From Laburnicola sp. R22_1 (Eukaryota > Ascomycota > Dothideomycetes > Pleosporales > Didymosphaeriaceae): a stretch of 64,000 nt of DNA. The stretch spans positions 310,001 to 374,000 of the forward strand of contig JACONQ010000005.1 of NCBI GenBank assembly GCA_014281115.1. The letters run 5' to 3'. The translations under genes were made by a program, and so were the position numbers. Under the pieces are notes generated by a model. That model was given only the letters and a program-made list of their open reading frames with translations, did no database searches and was not told the origin of the DNA. Shown here piece by piece: positions 21,705 to 34,676 of the stretch (the first letter of the stretch is position 1; the number at the start of each line of letters is the position of its first letter).

Positions 21705-23575
21705 ACGTACTTTGCACTCGAGTCGGACACTCCATCGAGTCGGACACTTTGCCAAGACCCCACCAAGTTCTGTACTATTCACGATAGTATAGAGTCAACA
21801 TGAACTATTTTCAATAGTCTAAATAGGCTAAACTATTCAGAATCTACTTCTATAAGCTGCCTACAGGTTTTTTTATTGTGCCTAGGCTTGCCGCAGCGTC
21901 CACAGCGCTGTTAAGCGGATTCGCCTCCATTAGTGCGCACCCTCTTCTTTGCCTTCTTGCCATTACTACGCACCCCAAAGTCCTTTAGAGTAGCCAGTCG
22001 CTGGCCCTCTTCAACTGTAAGGACTCCTTCTTGCTGCAATCGCTTTCTTTTATATAATTTACGTCGTGTGGCGGCCTTATTGGCAGCTTGAAGTTCGGCG
22101 TTGCGTTTGGTCATCAACACTAAAGAATGCCCTATTAGCTTGGCGCCTTTGACGAGCTTTTCCACCGCCTCAACCATATAAGTTAGGGAACTATTCATAT
22201 GCCTTTGAATCCTCTGCTTAACCAGCGTCGATTGCGACCTAAGTTCTGTACTATTTCGCGGAGTTTGCGACTCCTATGTACTATCGCGAATAGTACAAAG
22301 TGGAGGCGTACGTAGGCGGACGTCAAGCTGCGATATTACAGCTTCTAGGTTGTGGGGCACTAGGCTAGCACCTTGAAAGCCTCCTTTGATATTACTTTTA
22401 GTAAACGAAGCCTTGAAAGCAGCAATAAAGCAAGGCAGGAACTCGATTTTAATGATGTGCGTGATGTGGTTGCGCATCAAATCCTCAGCTTGGCGCCTAT
22501 ACGCCTTTTTTAAAGGCGCGAAACAGCCCATATTAAGTGGCTGCAAGAGGTGCGACGAATGCGAGGGCATATAGAGAGTAACAATATTGCTCTTCTTGCA
22601 GTAATCCTGGAATTTGAGCGAGTTGTGACTTTTGTGGCTATCGATAATGAGCAAACGTGCTCCACTAGTAGTACGCCTCTTTGTATGCTTATTAAAGTGC
22701 TTTAGCTATTGCAGACCAAGCTTATTTGTCGTCCAGCCGTTCTCAGAGACTGCAATAACCCAATCATGAGGTAGATCCTTCTCCTTATACTAGGCGGAGA
22801 GGTGGTGCTTGCCCCCGAAGATAATAAAGGGTGGGATCCACCAACCCATCGCGTTGATGCCTTGGATGACTGTTGTCCACTCCCTATTGCCCTACTGCAC
22901 CTGCTTTAGCCGTCCTCGACGCTTAGAGCCTGTGACTACTGCTCTAGTTGATATTATGCCTATTATAAAGCCTGCTTCATCAAAATTGTAGGTGTCCTCG
23001 TCCAGGATACTATGTTTGGCCTTCATGTTCTCCACAAGCTGGAACCAGTCTTGTATCACCTTAGGATCCTCCTAAAGAGCTCTCTTGTAGTCGTACTTTC
23101 GATTGAACTTGACTTTAAGCTCTGGCTGGCGCTTAACAAAGTCATAAGGCCACCTCTGGCCAACTGGCTCGTAGTGGCGTGCAGCTAGTAAAGAATCAGC
23201 CATATCTTTTATAGCATCGAGCTGAGGCGGAAATCCTCGCGCGTCTAGGTCGAGTATATGCTCTACAATCGCCTGCTCCTCTCTTATAGTAAGTCTTATT
23301 TTGTTGGGTGCGCAGTCGCGTCTAAACGTCTTTCCAGCGCGTTGGTCGCTAAGTGTACTTTGAGAGACGTTGTAGATAGCTGCAGCGCGTCGCTGAGAGA
23401 GTGTTGTGTCTTGTTCGATAGCCTGGATTGCAAGCTGTATACGCGCTTCTTTTAACGCTAGTGGTTTGTTGTGTGGTTAAGGCATCGCGTTATACTATTG
23501 CTAATAGTACGTTTTGGTGGGGTCTTGGCAAAGTGTCCGACTCGATGGAGTGTCCGACTCGAGTGCAAAGTACGT
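21705..23575 (-). mobile_element. Pogo-like DNA transposon, family A, 1871 bp
   Basis: Perfect inverted repeats of about 62 bp (21705-21766 and 23514-23575), starting ACGTACTTTGCACTCGAGTC, are flanked by TA at 21703-21704 and 23576-23577. Inside each repeat the word TCGAGTCGGACACT occurs twice in direct orientation, 14-16 bp apart. The left TA lies only 3 bp from the right TA of the Tc1-type element. Confidence 0.95.
21833..23485 (-). pseudogene. Pogo-like transposase (family A) with C-terminal zinc knuckle
   Basis: The frame spans exactly 551 codons (1653 nt) from ATG 23485 to TAG 21833 without net indels, but holds several stops, the first at codon 3 (CAA to TAA in context). It shows a psq-type helix-turn-helix (TTLSQRAAASIYNVSQSTLS), a CENP-B-like second domain (ILDLDARGFPPQLDAIKDMA), then the DDE core (DTYNFDEAGF, LLIIDSHKSHNS, and SSHLLQPLNMGCF, where the last catalytic Asp reads Asn). 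The end carries an intact CCHC knuckle CGRCGKPRHNKKTC. Not functional as read. Confidence 0.9.
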
Positions 23576-23968
23576 TAATAGAGTTATGAGCCCTTAGTAA
23601 ATAGTTATTATAGATATAAGACTCTATCTATAGTACTATAATATAGCCTTACTAGATTTTGTATATAAATTTTTATTTATTTAGAGTAAGTGCACTAAGC
23701 TTACTAGTAAACTTATAATATGCTAACCCTTCTTTATTAATACCTTAAAATACTTTTTATATATTATTAATAGTCGTAATATTTATTTAGTATTAATTAT
23801 CTTTTTTAGTATATTTTTTTAAATTAAGCCTATATAAGTTAGAATAAAAAGGCCGCTCTAGTATAGCGTCTAAAAATATAGTCTACTTTTAGTCTTTACT
23901 AATATAATAGTTCGTGCCTATCTTTCTACTAGTTATTTACTATTACCTTTTCTTTTACACTCTAATAG
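23576..23968. other. AT-rich spacer
   Basis: Very AT-rich sequence between the pogo-like element and the first gypsy LTR. I recognise nothing in it. Confidence 0.5.
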
Positions 23969-24187
23969 TGTAAGAGAGCAATTAGGCTTAATTATTAAAT
24001 AGATTAAATTGCTATAATAAGGATACTAGGTGCCGCATACTACCTATACAATAGTAGCCCTAAGAGCGCACTAGTACTACCTAATTAGGACTAGTGCGCG
24101 GGGCTAGATTAACGTTAGGCTAGCTAGGTTAAATTAACGTCGGGCCGACTAGAGGTCTAATGGGCTAATAGGCAGCAATCTCTAATA
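23969..24187 (-). repeat. Gypsy 1 3' LTR (219 bp)
   Basis: Matches 32902-33095 along its length apart from about 25 bp present only here. Begins TGTAAGAGAGCAATTAGG on the plus strand and ends CTAATA, read as a mutated CTAACA end. Confidence 0.9.
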
Positions 24188-24190
24188 TTA

Positions 24191-24205
24191 CCCCCTCCCT
24201 TTAAA
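24191..24205 (-). other. Polypurine tract of gypsy 1
   Basis: On the minus strand this reads AAAGGGAGGG followed by GGG, just inside the 3' LTR. It is the expected second-strand priming site and fixes the element's orientation. Confidence 0.75.
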
Positions 24206-27200
24206 AGCCTTAGTTCTAGCGAGGTAAAAATATATTAGAGGCGCTAATTACGTAACTTAATAAATACTATAAATTACTAGAATTTATTATAACTATCTAG
24301 AACTATTTAGAACTATTTAGAAATATTATAATAGGATAAATAACTATTATAAATAATCTTCCCTAGTACACAAGCTAGTAAAGTAAGCGCCCCCTCTACT
24401 ACGCGTTATAGTAGTTATGTCTAAAATAATAAGATAACCTAGACGTCTCTATTAGGTGTAGCCTAAAGAGAGATATGTTACCCAAAAAGATTGTCTAAAA
24501 GATCCAAATAGCGGGCGCGCTATATGCCTATCCTAGCAGCTTTATAGCATAAAATTATCTTAAGAGGGACCTTAATTTTACGCGTGTGCGTACGTAGGGG
24601 CTAAAAGCTTAGGATTCTCTACTCTATTATTTCTTAGGTATATTATTATAAGGTTCTTATATAACGCCAGGTCCTTATATAGTGCGTGTAGATCTAGCTT
24701 ACTATTATTATTATAATAGTACCTATTTATAGCCTTTTTATAACCTAGCATATCTATATATAGTTACTACTTAGGATTAGCGTTCTATCTAGGAGAGTTC
24801 TTATACCTAACTTTATATATAAGCAGTCTCTTATTACCTATTAAAGGGTTCTTATAATAGTGGTTAACCTTACTATCTATAATAGAGTCGACGTAATAGT
24901 TCTATAATTCTACTAGAAGGATAATAGGCGCGTTTATTATAATTATACCCTCTTTATTAAGTAAGCAAATAGCGTAAGGAGTGTTATATAGTAGCCAGGC
25001 GTGAAACTATGGATGGACATTATAGTAGCTAGTTGGCAGCTTAAGTTAGTACATATAATTGTTAAAAACTTTGGCTATTAGAAATAGACCTAAGTTTTTA
25101 ACGTCTAGGCCCTTGCTAGGGCGTAGCGAGGATATATTATAGGCGTTAAGGTAAACTATATTGCTAACTTTATATGTTAGCGTGGGCTATTATTTCTTAT
25201 TTGTATAAAACTCTATTTTTAACTAGGCCTAGACTAGATTCTTATTTATAAAGCGTATAATATCCTTAACACATTAAACTATATATTAGGCGTCCTTGCG
25301 TTACAGTTTCTTATAACACTCTATTGCCATAATTAGGGTAATAAGCTTAAAGCCTTATTATAGAAGGTAGCCCTTTATTACAAGAAGCGGCGCGACGCCT
25401 ATAGACACGTTTTTCTTATAGTTAGTTATAAGCTACGTAATAGGTAGCTAGTTAATCTAGTTATTTTATATATAGTTAATATAATACTATAGGTACGCTT
25501 TAAGAATAGTATTTATAATCTTAGTCTAACTATTACCCTTTGGGTAAAACGCTATTATAAGAGCTAGACGTGTACTAACACTTTTGCAAAGTTCTTTTTA
25601 AAAATAGAATATAAACTAAGCTCCGTAGTTAGAGATAATAGTGTTAGGAAATTCTTTCTTACACTAAATATACTTAATAAAGGCTTAGATAACAACTTCT
25701 ATATTTAGTAATAGCAGCACAATATATTTGTGCTGTTTAGACAGGTAGTTAACCACGACTATAATATAATAATAGATAACCTTACCCTATATATATTCTG
25801 GCAATAGCGTAATAAAGTTAATAGAGATGTCTAACTAGAATTACTTAGGCACAGGCAACAAATATAGTAAACCCTATTTCTACTTCTTAAAAGGCTTAGA
25901 CTACTAATAAGTAATATAGTCGCGAGTGTATTAAGCAACTAAGTCTATTATACTAGGCCAAAAGTAGTACTGGCTAACTTTATAATACGTATCGCGTTTG
26001 CTAGTATAATCTACTTTAGAAGGTTTATAGCAGAATTATATAACATTTATACGTATAGTATTGCTAAAAAAATAAAGATCTAGTCGCGATAATAGACTAG
26101 GCCATTTATTATAGAGTAGTCCTAAAGCTTAGCCTTAATACTATAATTATAAATTACTACTGCAGGCAAGCATTGTATGCCATTCTATTTTGCCTTAACA
26201 ATCTACTATAGGACGGCATCCTTAGTAGTAGCTTATTTTAGACAGTTAACTAATCTAACGTGACTCTATATAGAGGGATCCTTATTTAAGTTAACTACTT
26301 ATCCTGGCAGCCAATTCTCGTAACTCTCTAGAGAGTTGCTTTTAACTATCCTATCTATAGCAATCTTCTTACTTAATTAGTATAGCATCGCTGCCAAAGC
26401 TATAACTAATTTCTCTAAGCTAAGTATTATATAGGCTAAGTATATAGCATATAACACGCCTTTAGTAGGTTGCTTAGTTAGTAACATAACTATTATAGAG
26501 ATAAGTTTAGGTGTAACTACTAGTAGGGTAGGTTTAAGTATAACTACTAGCAAAGTAGATTTAATATAGTTAGGCATAAGTATTATCTATAACTAGTACT
26601 AGAGATAGTTATTGTAGACATTCTATAGTAGATTGCCTAGGCGGCGGGTAAGTGAATCTGGCTTACTACCTTACTTACCTAGATAATATGTAATCTTAAA
26701 GTTAAACTTAGACAAAAACTTAGCCTAGCGTACTTACTACTATTTAAGCTATTTAGTGGTTATAAACCATTCTAATGCCCTATAGTCTAAGATAATATTA
26801 ATAAGCAAACTATCTAATAGCTCTAGTTACTATTCCTTAAACGTCTTAATAATTGCCAATAGCTCTTTATTATAAATAGTATAATTGCACTCTACTAGGA
26901 TTATTTTTATAAATATAAAGATAATAGGGCAAAGGATACTATTACGCTATATCTATAAAAGGATGGCAGTAATAACAAAGTTAGAGGTATTACTCTCTAC
27001 CTAGGTTTTAAGTTCTAGATTAAAATAAGCTAAGATAGGAGCCACTATAAAAGCGTGCTTAAGTTACTTAAAAGAGGTGGCTGTAGGTCTACCTGGCTCT
27101 AGAGAAAACTCTACTAATATCTCTTTATAAGTTAGGTTAGTAAGCGCGCGAGCTAAACCTAAGTACCTAACAATAAACTGTTAATAAAAGTTCGCAAAGC

Positions 27201-29991
27201 CTAGAAAGGATTGTACCTTATATATATTAGTAGGAAGCTGCTATACTATTATAACATAGACCTTAGCGAAGTCCATCTTAATACTATTAATAGTAAGGAT
27301 AAGTCTAAGGTACTTAACCTTCTTAATTACAAACTTATACTTATTAATATTAAGGTATAAGCTAGTCTCTTTTAAATGCTAGTAAACCTTTTATACGTAA
27401 TCTTTGTGTTTCGCTAGCGTCTAACTAGAGATAAGAACGTTATTAATATATACTAAACAAAACTCATTAAGGTATTCTTAAAGCGTCTTATTAATATAAG
27501 ACTAGAATGTAGCTAATATATTATAGAGACTAAAAGGCATAACTAAGTACTTAAACAAGCCATATTGTGTCGTAAACGTTGTCTTATGCTTATTATCCTC
27601 TCTAATGCGCACTTTATAAAAAGCGGCAATAATATTAAGAACGCTAAACTACTATACGCCTAATAATCTAGTAAGAGTCTTACGTATATTAGACGGCGTG
27701 TTCTTATTCTTAACTATTACCGCGTTAAGTTATTAATAGTTAACACAGATCTAAAGCCTACTACTAGACTTCTTAATAACTAATACTAGTGCTATAAAGT
27801 TAGAAATACTACAATATACTTCTTCCGTGCTAAGCTTTTTATTAATATAGGCCTTTACTACAAGGGCCTCCTTCCTACTTATGCTATATAGTTAGGCGGC
27901 TAGGTGCTTTACTCTGGGTTCTAGGTTAATCTTATAGTCTACTCTAGGTTAATAAAATGGTAACTAATCCTCTAGGACTGTAAAAGCTTGCCACTTGTCC
28001 TAGATCCACGCTAGTAACGCCTTAATAATCTCCTCCTTTATCTTGTCTAGTTAGTTTATCTTCTAATAAAACTTATTAAAATCTTCTTAAGGCCGCAAGG
28101 TCTATATAAAATAACTGCGCAAACATTGCTTTAATATTAGCTGCGTTGACTAACTCACTATTCTTATCTATAGACTTACTAATTTCCTCTAACTACTATA
28201 GGTGTTTGGGGTACAACTACGTTGCATAGTAGTCGGACCAAAGTACTATAAGCGAGGCGGCATACCTAAAGATAACTATAATATCTATTCTAGCATACGC
28301 TAGGTTTAGTATAAACAGTTTTAGCAACTACTATTAATAACCCTTACTAGTAACTATAATAGGTAGTTCCTTTATATAGCAATTGCTTATATAGAAAGAC
28401 TTATTAAAAGTTATTATTTTATTCTACTAATCTATATTAGGATTGTGTGCGCTTAGCTAGAATATACCAAAGATAATATTATAACCTATTATATTAATAA
28501 CGTAGGCTAGCTTCTTACTAAAGTAGTCCTTATAGTACACTAGAAGCATGGCTACTTTTATAAGTACTTATTTTATAATACTATTACTAAGACGTAGCCA
28601 AACTAGCTTATTAAGGATAACTATATAAAGTTTTTATTTAGAGACATAGTTATAACTAATGCACATATTTATTGCTCTAAAGTCTATAAGGCTGTTAATA
28701 GTAAACTTAGCGCTATTAGCAGACTATAGTTAACACTTAAAGACAAACTAAGCTCTATAGATTAATAGAGTTATCTTATTAAGCAAATTAGAGCGCAACT
28801 TAATAACCTACTAGGGCTGCAAGGACTATTATATTAACTAGAGCTCTAGCTTCTTAATCTTACGTATAAGTTTTAGTAATAACTTAGGTTCCTACTAATA
28901 ACTTTTAACAGGGACATCTAGTTTTCTAAATAATCTGCCTTAGTCGAGACTGTGGGGGCAGGAGATAATAGAATAATATTAGCTATCGCGAGTCTAGTAT
29001 TAATAAGGAATTTAATCTTATTAGTAGGTTGCTATACCTTTTGTTTATAAGACGCGTCTTTATTTTTATAATAGTGTTCTTTCTTACCGCACTTAATATA
29101 GCGCCCCTTATTAATTAATAACTTTACCTAGGCATTAGTGTAGTCTAAGATATTATTAGTGTTACCTATATTATTATTTCCTAACTGGCCCCCTCTAATA
29201 CAACCACCACTATAATTACTAGTCTTAGTAACCTTAGGCGCAGAATCCTAAAGTTTTAAAATTGTAACCTAGTAGCGGATCTTTTTAATAAAAGAAGCCT
29301 AGGAGTTAGAGTTAGACTATTATTTATTAGCCTCTAGATAGAAGGGTTTTAAGAGTCAGATAGTAGTAATAATCTTCTACTAGTCTAAAATATTAATAGG
29401 TACGGTTGTAATCTTAAAATAGGACAACTATTTCTTAAAGCTCTCCTAGTCTTTAATTCTTAACTAGTTACCCTACATTGCCGCGTACGCCTCTCCCATA
29501 GAATCTGCTACCATATAACTATAGTTTAACATATTAAAGATATCTTTTACTAACTAGAAAGCACCTAGTTTATTAAAATCCATATAATACTTAAGACACT
29601 AGTAGGTAATATCTAGTATATAATTAAATATAAACTCTGTCTTAGCGTGCTTAGTAGTAAAGACGTAGTTATAGGCGCTTAGGTAGGCGTAAATAGAGCT
29701 TTTTTAGAGCTTATAGTTCTTATAGTCCTTAGAGCTCTTAAACTTGTCTGGCTTGCGCAGCTAGTAACTAGAGACCTAACTAATACCCATAAGTACGGAG
29801 ATTAATTGTCTACCTAGCGTGTTACTATAAGCAGTTTAGGTAGTAGCTATAGCAATAATAGGTCGCAAAGTGCCTACGTAAGAGGCGGCGTATATTTAAG
29901 TCTAGTGCTGTTAGATAACTTTAAGATTATTAGGATTTAAGTCTTATTATACGTGCGTGGAGATATTAGGTAAAATAAATAATATTATCTA

Positions 29992-31855
29992 ACATGGTTT
30001 ACTAGCAAGGAACCTACACTAGTGAGCGCGCCACCTTTGCTAAGACTCCACTAAACTATTTTATTTATTATTAGACTGCGTTGCAACACTACTTAAAAAT
30101 ATATACTAAGTTAATGCATCTAATTTAGATTCTTTCTCTTTAACTCCCTGGCAGGTTTGCGCATTATGTCTAGGTTGCCTACAAATACCACAACGCTGTT
30201 AAGTTAATAGCCCTGTTGCAGTGCGACTAGTATCTAATAACTATTTACTCTTCTTCTATCTACTAGCGTTCTTAGAAGTGGCTAGCTAAGATCCCTCTAC
30301 TACTATAAGTAATCCCTAATACTAAATATACCTCCTTTTACGTAATTTTCGTCTTGTAGTCTTCTTAATTGTCTTGCGAAGACCTGTAATTTTATCCAAC
30401 ACTAGTACCTAACTATGCATTGCACTTAGAGCGATTTTTTTAAGCTTCTTAAGTACCTGCATAGTTAAAGTTAGTAATAAATTAAAGTAATCTCTAATTC
30501 TCTTGCGAACTAGTGTTAATTGCGCCTTAAATTCGCGTAGGTTACTTAGTGTTTTAGACTCCTAGGTGGTAGACTCTTTAATAGGCAGACTAGGTGTACA
30601 GATGCGGATATTAAGGTACTACAACACCTCCTCTAAATTTAATAGGACTAGTCCAGCACTGCAAAAATCACCCTTAATTATCTCTGTAGAGAAAACCCTC
30701 AAAAACGCGGTTTTAAAGGCTAGAAGGAACTCGATCTTTGTAATATAGGTTATTAGCTAACGTGCTAAGCCCAAGATCTTAGCACTATATGCCTTCTTTA
30801 GCGGGGAGAAACAGCCCATATCTAACAGCTGTAGTAGGTATAACAAATATAGCGGCATATAGAAAGTAATAATCTTATATTCCTTATAGTAATCCTAGAA
30901 CTTAATTAGGTTATAGCTCTTATAGCTGTTAATAACTAGCAGCTAATAGGTTCTTTTAGCGCGTCCCTTTGTATGCGCGTTAAAGTGTTTTAACTACGCG
31001 ATACTAAGCTTATTATTTGTCTAGCTGTTCTTGCTAACAGCGATTACCCAATTGCTAGAAATTAACGCGTCTTTGTACTAGGTGGAGATATAACGCTTAC
31101 TAGCGTAGATAATAAAGAGAGGAATTGCCTATCTAGTAGCACAGATACCCTAGATCACTATAATTCACTAGCGATCACCTGGCTATATAAATTTGGGCTT
31201 CGCACGCCTCTCTAATACTATAACCACAAGCTAAGACCCTATAATCCCTATTAGGAAGCCTGATTTATTAAAGTTGTAGGTGTTCTTATCTATAATACTG
31301 TACTTAACTTTAATACCCTCTATAAGCTTAAACCACGTGTTTATAACCTTAGAATCTTTCTATTATACCCTCTAGTTATTATATAACTAAGACTAACGCG
31401 TTTTAACTTTACGTCTGCGCTTAATAAACCTATCTATCTAGTTAATACTAATAGGTGGCTTTCCTCTCTATAAACGTAGTAAATTAGCCATTGTGTAGAT
31501 TATAAGCTTTATAGAAGGGAATCCACCCGTGTCTAGCTCGATTATATAATTAATAAGCGCCTGCTTCTTAAGGAGAGTAAAATTCTTTAATTTAGGTAGG
31601 TTATCACGTCGTGCAGTCGTTCTATTACGTCTTTAATTAAGCGTTCTGCGATTAACGTTATACAGCCCTACTACTGCTCGCTCTATAAGATTTAGGTCTT
31701 GTTTAATAGCTCTAATAGCAATAAGTAACCGAGCTTTATTAGATGGCTTAGAAGATATAGTAGGTGATTATATTATAATAGTATTATTAGTAATAGTAGA
31801 GTCTTAGCAAAGGTGGCACGCTTACTAGTGTGGGTTACTCGCTAGTAAACCACAT
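29992..31855 (-). mobile_element. Pogo-like DNA transposon, family B copy 1 (1864 bp)
   Basis: Inverted repeats start ACATGGTTTACTAGC (a mutated form of ACGTGGTTTACTAGCGAG) and share the inner word CACCTTTGCTAAGACTCCAC. TA flanks lie at 29990-29991 and 31856-31857. It is inserted in the gag part of gypsy 1 in the same orientation. Confidence 0.93.
30106..31758 (-). pseudogene. Pogo-like transposase, family B copy 1
   Basis: The coding span is exactly 1653 nt (551 codons), equal to the other family B copies, so no net indel occurred, yet it is full of stops. The start codon reads ATA instead of ATG. Of the three copies, this one keeps the C-terminal zinc knuckle intact: CGICRQPRHNAQTC near 30,170-30,215. 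The DDE core and helix-turn-helix are recognisable by comparison with copies 2 and 3. Confidence 0.88.
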
Positions 31856-32901
31856 TATAATTATTTCTTTAGGTCTATAACTTTTTACTTCTACTTTTTA
31901 TAGCGGGTGTAGTATAAGTCCTTTAACTCTTTTAACTAGTTAACACGCGCAAGAGCCTCTATAACTTAAGCCTAACGCTAGTCTAAGTAATATTGCTTAA
32001 TTTAGACATTATATTCTACTTTTAATAATAATAGTTGCACCTATTTTGTAAGCGCAAAGACGCGCATAATATAACCCTCTAACTTCTCCTTATACTATAG
32101 TCCTTAATAGACTTCTTCTTCTAGTTTAGCGGCACTATTAGTGTGACTAATAAAATGGCCAAACAACACTATAGGCTATCTACAGACAGACGTGACTTCT
32201 TATAGTAAGTTGCTGTTGCGGACATCTGTCACTATTTTTTATTCTGGCTCCGCTCTCTTTAAGGGCGCGTAGAAAACTTCGAAGTATAATAGTAGTGCGT
32301 TAGTGTCTTTATTATACATAAGTTAAAGGCAAGTATCTTTAGTAGGCTAATTAATAACTTTAAAGATAGATTTTCTACTAGAGCCCTAACGCTAACCGCG
32401 CAATAGTCTGTTAACTATTAATTTAAAATAACTTACTATCTTCTTAGAGTTTACAAGCTCTATAGATCTCTTTTTTATAAAAATTTCTATTGGCTAGCTA
32501 TTTATAATTATATATTAACTACTTACACTACTGCCTAGTATATCTAGATCCTCTTTATCTAAGTCTTCTATAATGTAGAGGGCGGCGACAGGGGTCTGCG
32601 AAGCTCTAAGAGTTAATTAGATCGCTAAGTTTATTAGTTTTATAGAGAATAGATGCTAATCTAATATAGCGTTCTACCTTTCTAGGATGTTTTTGCGATT
32701 TGCTATCTTATTAGTAGAACTAGTTTTATAGGGCTTAACTAAAGATTTAGAGTTGTTAAGCCTAGTTATACACTATTATAGGTACAATTTCTCTTATTAG
32801 AAGAGCGCAATATACGTTATTACGAGTTGTAATTTAGTTAATTAAAAGCCTATTATAACTTATCGCTTAGTTATAAGCGTGCTTTTATTAACCTAGTATA
32901 A

Positions 32902-33095
32902 TATAAAAGAGCAATTAGGCTCAATTATTAAATAGGTTAAATTGCTATAATAAGAATACTAGGTGCCGCATACTACCTATATAGTAGCAGCCCTAAAGGC
33001 GCGCTAGTACTACCTAATTAGGACTAGTACGCGGGGCCGAATTAACGTTAGGCCGACTAGAGGTCTAATAGGCTGATAGGCGGCAATTCCTAACA
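32902..33095 (-). repeat. Gypsy 1 5' LTR (194 bp)
   Basis: Right-hand partner of 23969-24187, with TATAAAAGAGCAATTAGG at its left edge and CCTAACA at its right edge, followed by the target duplication AATAG. Confidence 0.9.
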
Positions 33096-33633
33096 AATAG
33101 CGCCTTTTACCTTATAGAAGACGCCTTTCCTAGTTAGTATTAGCGCGTAATTAGCGTAAGGCCTATGCTCTATGCCGCCCACTATATAAGTAAGGGCCTC
33201 CTAGATCCCTTTCTTATCCCCTATTTTAGTATAGTCTTAATTTAGTTATCTCTTTTAACTATACTAGCTATCCCTAAGAGGTTTTTTCTATAAGGCTATG
33301 TACTATCCTTATATTATACTAAGATTAACCTTTTCTTTAGCTATAGACAGTAATATAATATCTACTTCTCCCTTAAAACGCTACATATAGGTAGTTAAAT
33401 TAGTAAAAGTTTTACTTTAGTAGTTACTAGGAAGGATCTCTAGCACTAGAAAGTTTATGCTTTACTGTCCTAAGGTCTATTAAGAGAGGCTACTTCTAAG
33501 TCCCTTCTTTACTTATTACACAAGAATAGAAACTTTATTAGTTACTAAAAAGGATCTCTAGTACTAGGGAGTTTATACTTTACTATCCTAAGGTCTATTA
33601 AAAAGACTACTTCTAAGTCTCTCTTTTACTTAA
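33096..33633. repeat. Unassigned spacer with a two-copy tandem repeat
   Basis: Units at about 33418-33512 and 33538-33631 are clear diverged duplicates (each has GGATCTCTAG, AGTTTAT, CCTAAGGTCTATTA and TTCTAAGTC). The rest is unassigned; it may be the edge of an older element. Confidence 0.6.
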
Positions 33634-34487
33634 TATGAAAAGTAGATAAATAGATAAGAAGGTAATCGAGTTAGTATTATTAAACTAGTTAATTAATTTT
33701 AATAATTTAGACTAATAAACACTTAGTTTTATATAGTTTAATTATGCCTTTAACTTTTATGCGTGCTAGTATTTTAAACTAATGTTTAAACTAGTGTTTT
33801 ATATATAATAGTGTTTTATATACAAGCTATTATTTTATATACAGACTAGTATTTTATATATAAGCTATTATATGCAAACTAGTATTTTATATACAAACTA
33901 GTGTTTTATATACGAGCTATTATAAACTTTATTTTACTATTACTTAGTTATAATGTTAATAATAAACGCCTTATTTTAGTATAATTTATTACTTCTTAGT
34001 TTATTATACGCTAATGTATTTTATATTATAAAATAAGTCTTTTATATGTTATATTTTGTTTTTTTAGTAATAAGTAATTTAATACATATAATATTGCCGT
34101 GTTTAGTATATTCTTTTTAGTAATTGCTCAAAATTATTAAAGCACTTAATTGTGACAAGTTTGTCAAAAGTTATTAATTTAGAAAAATTAATTACCAGCT
34201 TATTTATATTACGATAGCGTATTTTATAATATTTATTAGGTTAGTTTTATATTATGTTTTGTTTTTAGTTTTAAGTAATTTAATATATATAATATTAGAT
34301 TTTTTAGTAAACTTTTTATGCGTTACTTAAAGTTAACTTTGGCTTTAATTGCAACTTATTATTAGAACGACTATTTTCTTTATTTTTAGATAGCTTATAA
34401 TTATTTATCTATTTATCTTTTATTATAATAGCGAAATTCTAACATGTTATTTTATTATTTATTTTGCTTACTAATATAGTTTTAACA
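33634..34487 (-). repeat. Solo copia LTR, 854 bp
   Basis: It is the reverse complement of the copia LTRs at 43467 and 49341, with ends TG(T/A)T...CA and the internal 19-bp minisatellite (about 33790-33920). No internal copia sequence adjoins it, so it is a solo LTR. The flanks CTTAA and ATATA do not form a clear duplication. Confidence 0.85.
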
Positions 34488-34676
34488 ATATAGTATATTC
34501 TTAGAGTACCTTAAACTCTTTAAAGCCTATATTAATAACTATATTAAGTATAGGTTTATTATTTCTAGTAACACTAGCTTTGCTTTGCTAGTGTTATTTA
34601 CTAAAAAGATAACTAGAGGTTAGCACTTTTATATTAATTACTGCTAGCTTAATACTATTACTAAAAAGAATATTAT
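34488..34676. other. Spacer with a short perfect hairpin
   Basis: Contains TAACACTAGC, an 8-nt loop, and GCTAGTGTTA (34569-34596). The rest is unassigned AT-rich sequence. Confidence 0.5.

Larger units (their letters stand above)
24206..32901 (-). pseudogene. Gypsy 1 gag-pol relic
   Basis: Read on the minus strand from right to left, gag occupies about 32,900-29,000 (interrupted by the pogo-like insertion). A zinc-knuckle remnant KCGKKEHYYKN lies near 29,060-29,110 and a protease remnant near 28,700. Reverse transcriptase contains VYINNVLIS near 27,425-27,460, where YVDD-type Asp residues read Asn. The motifs TLAKHKD, KVKYLRLIL and QSFLGFANFY follow, with RNase H (KELLAIIKTF) near 26,850. 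Integrase should lie in 26,200-24,700 but is too decayed to outline well. Stops and Asp-to-Asn changes are all transitions. Confidence 0.8.
23969..33095 (-). mobile_element. Ty3/gypsy retrotransposon 1 with nested pogo-like insertion
   Basis: Two LTRs (23969-24187 and 32902-33095) enclose a minus-strand gag-pol relic. Both sides carry the same 5-bp target duplication AATAG (23964-23968 and 33096-33100). A polypurine tract lies next to the left LTR, which is therefore the 3' LTR. The element is 9127 bp including a 1864-bp insertion at 29992-31855. All coding parts are saturated with TA-rich stops. Confidence 0.92.

Noticed and set aside
30566..30748. Plus-strand open frame inside family B copy 1
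   Set aside because: The transposase lies on the minus strand here with correct domain order and ends; this frame is its antisense shadow.
33634..34487. Target duplication around the solo copia LTR
   Set aside because: The flanking 5-mers CTTAA and ATATA do not match even allowing for RIP, so no duplication is claimed.
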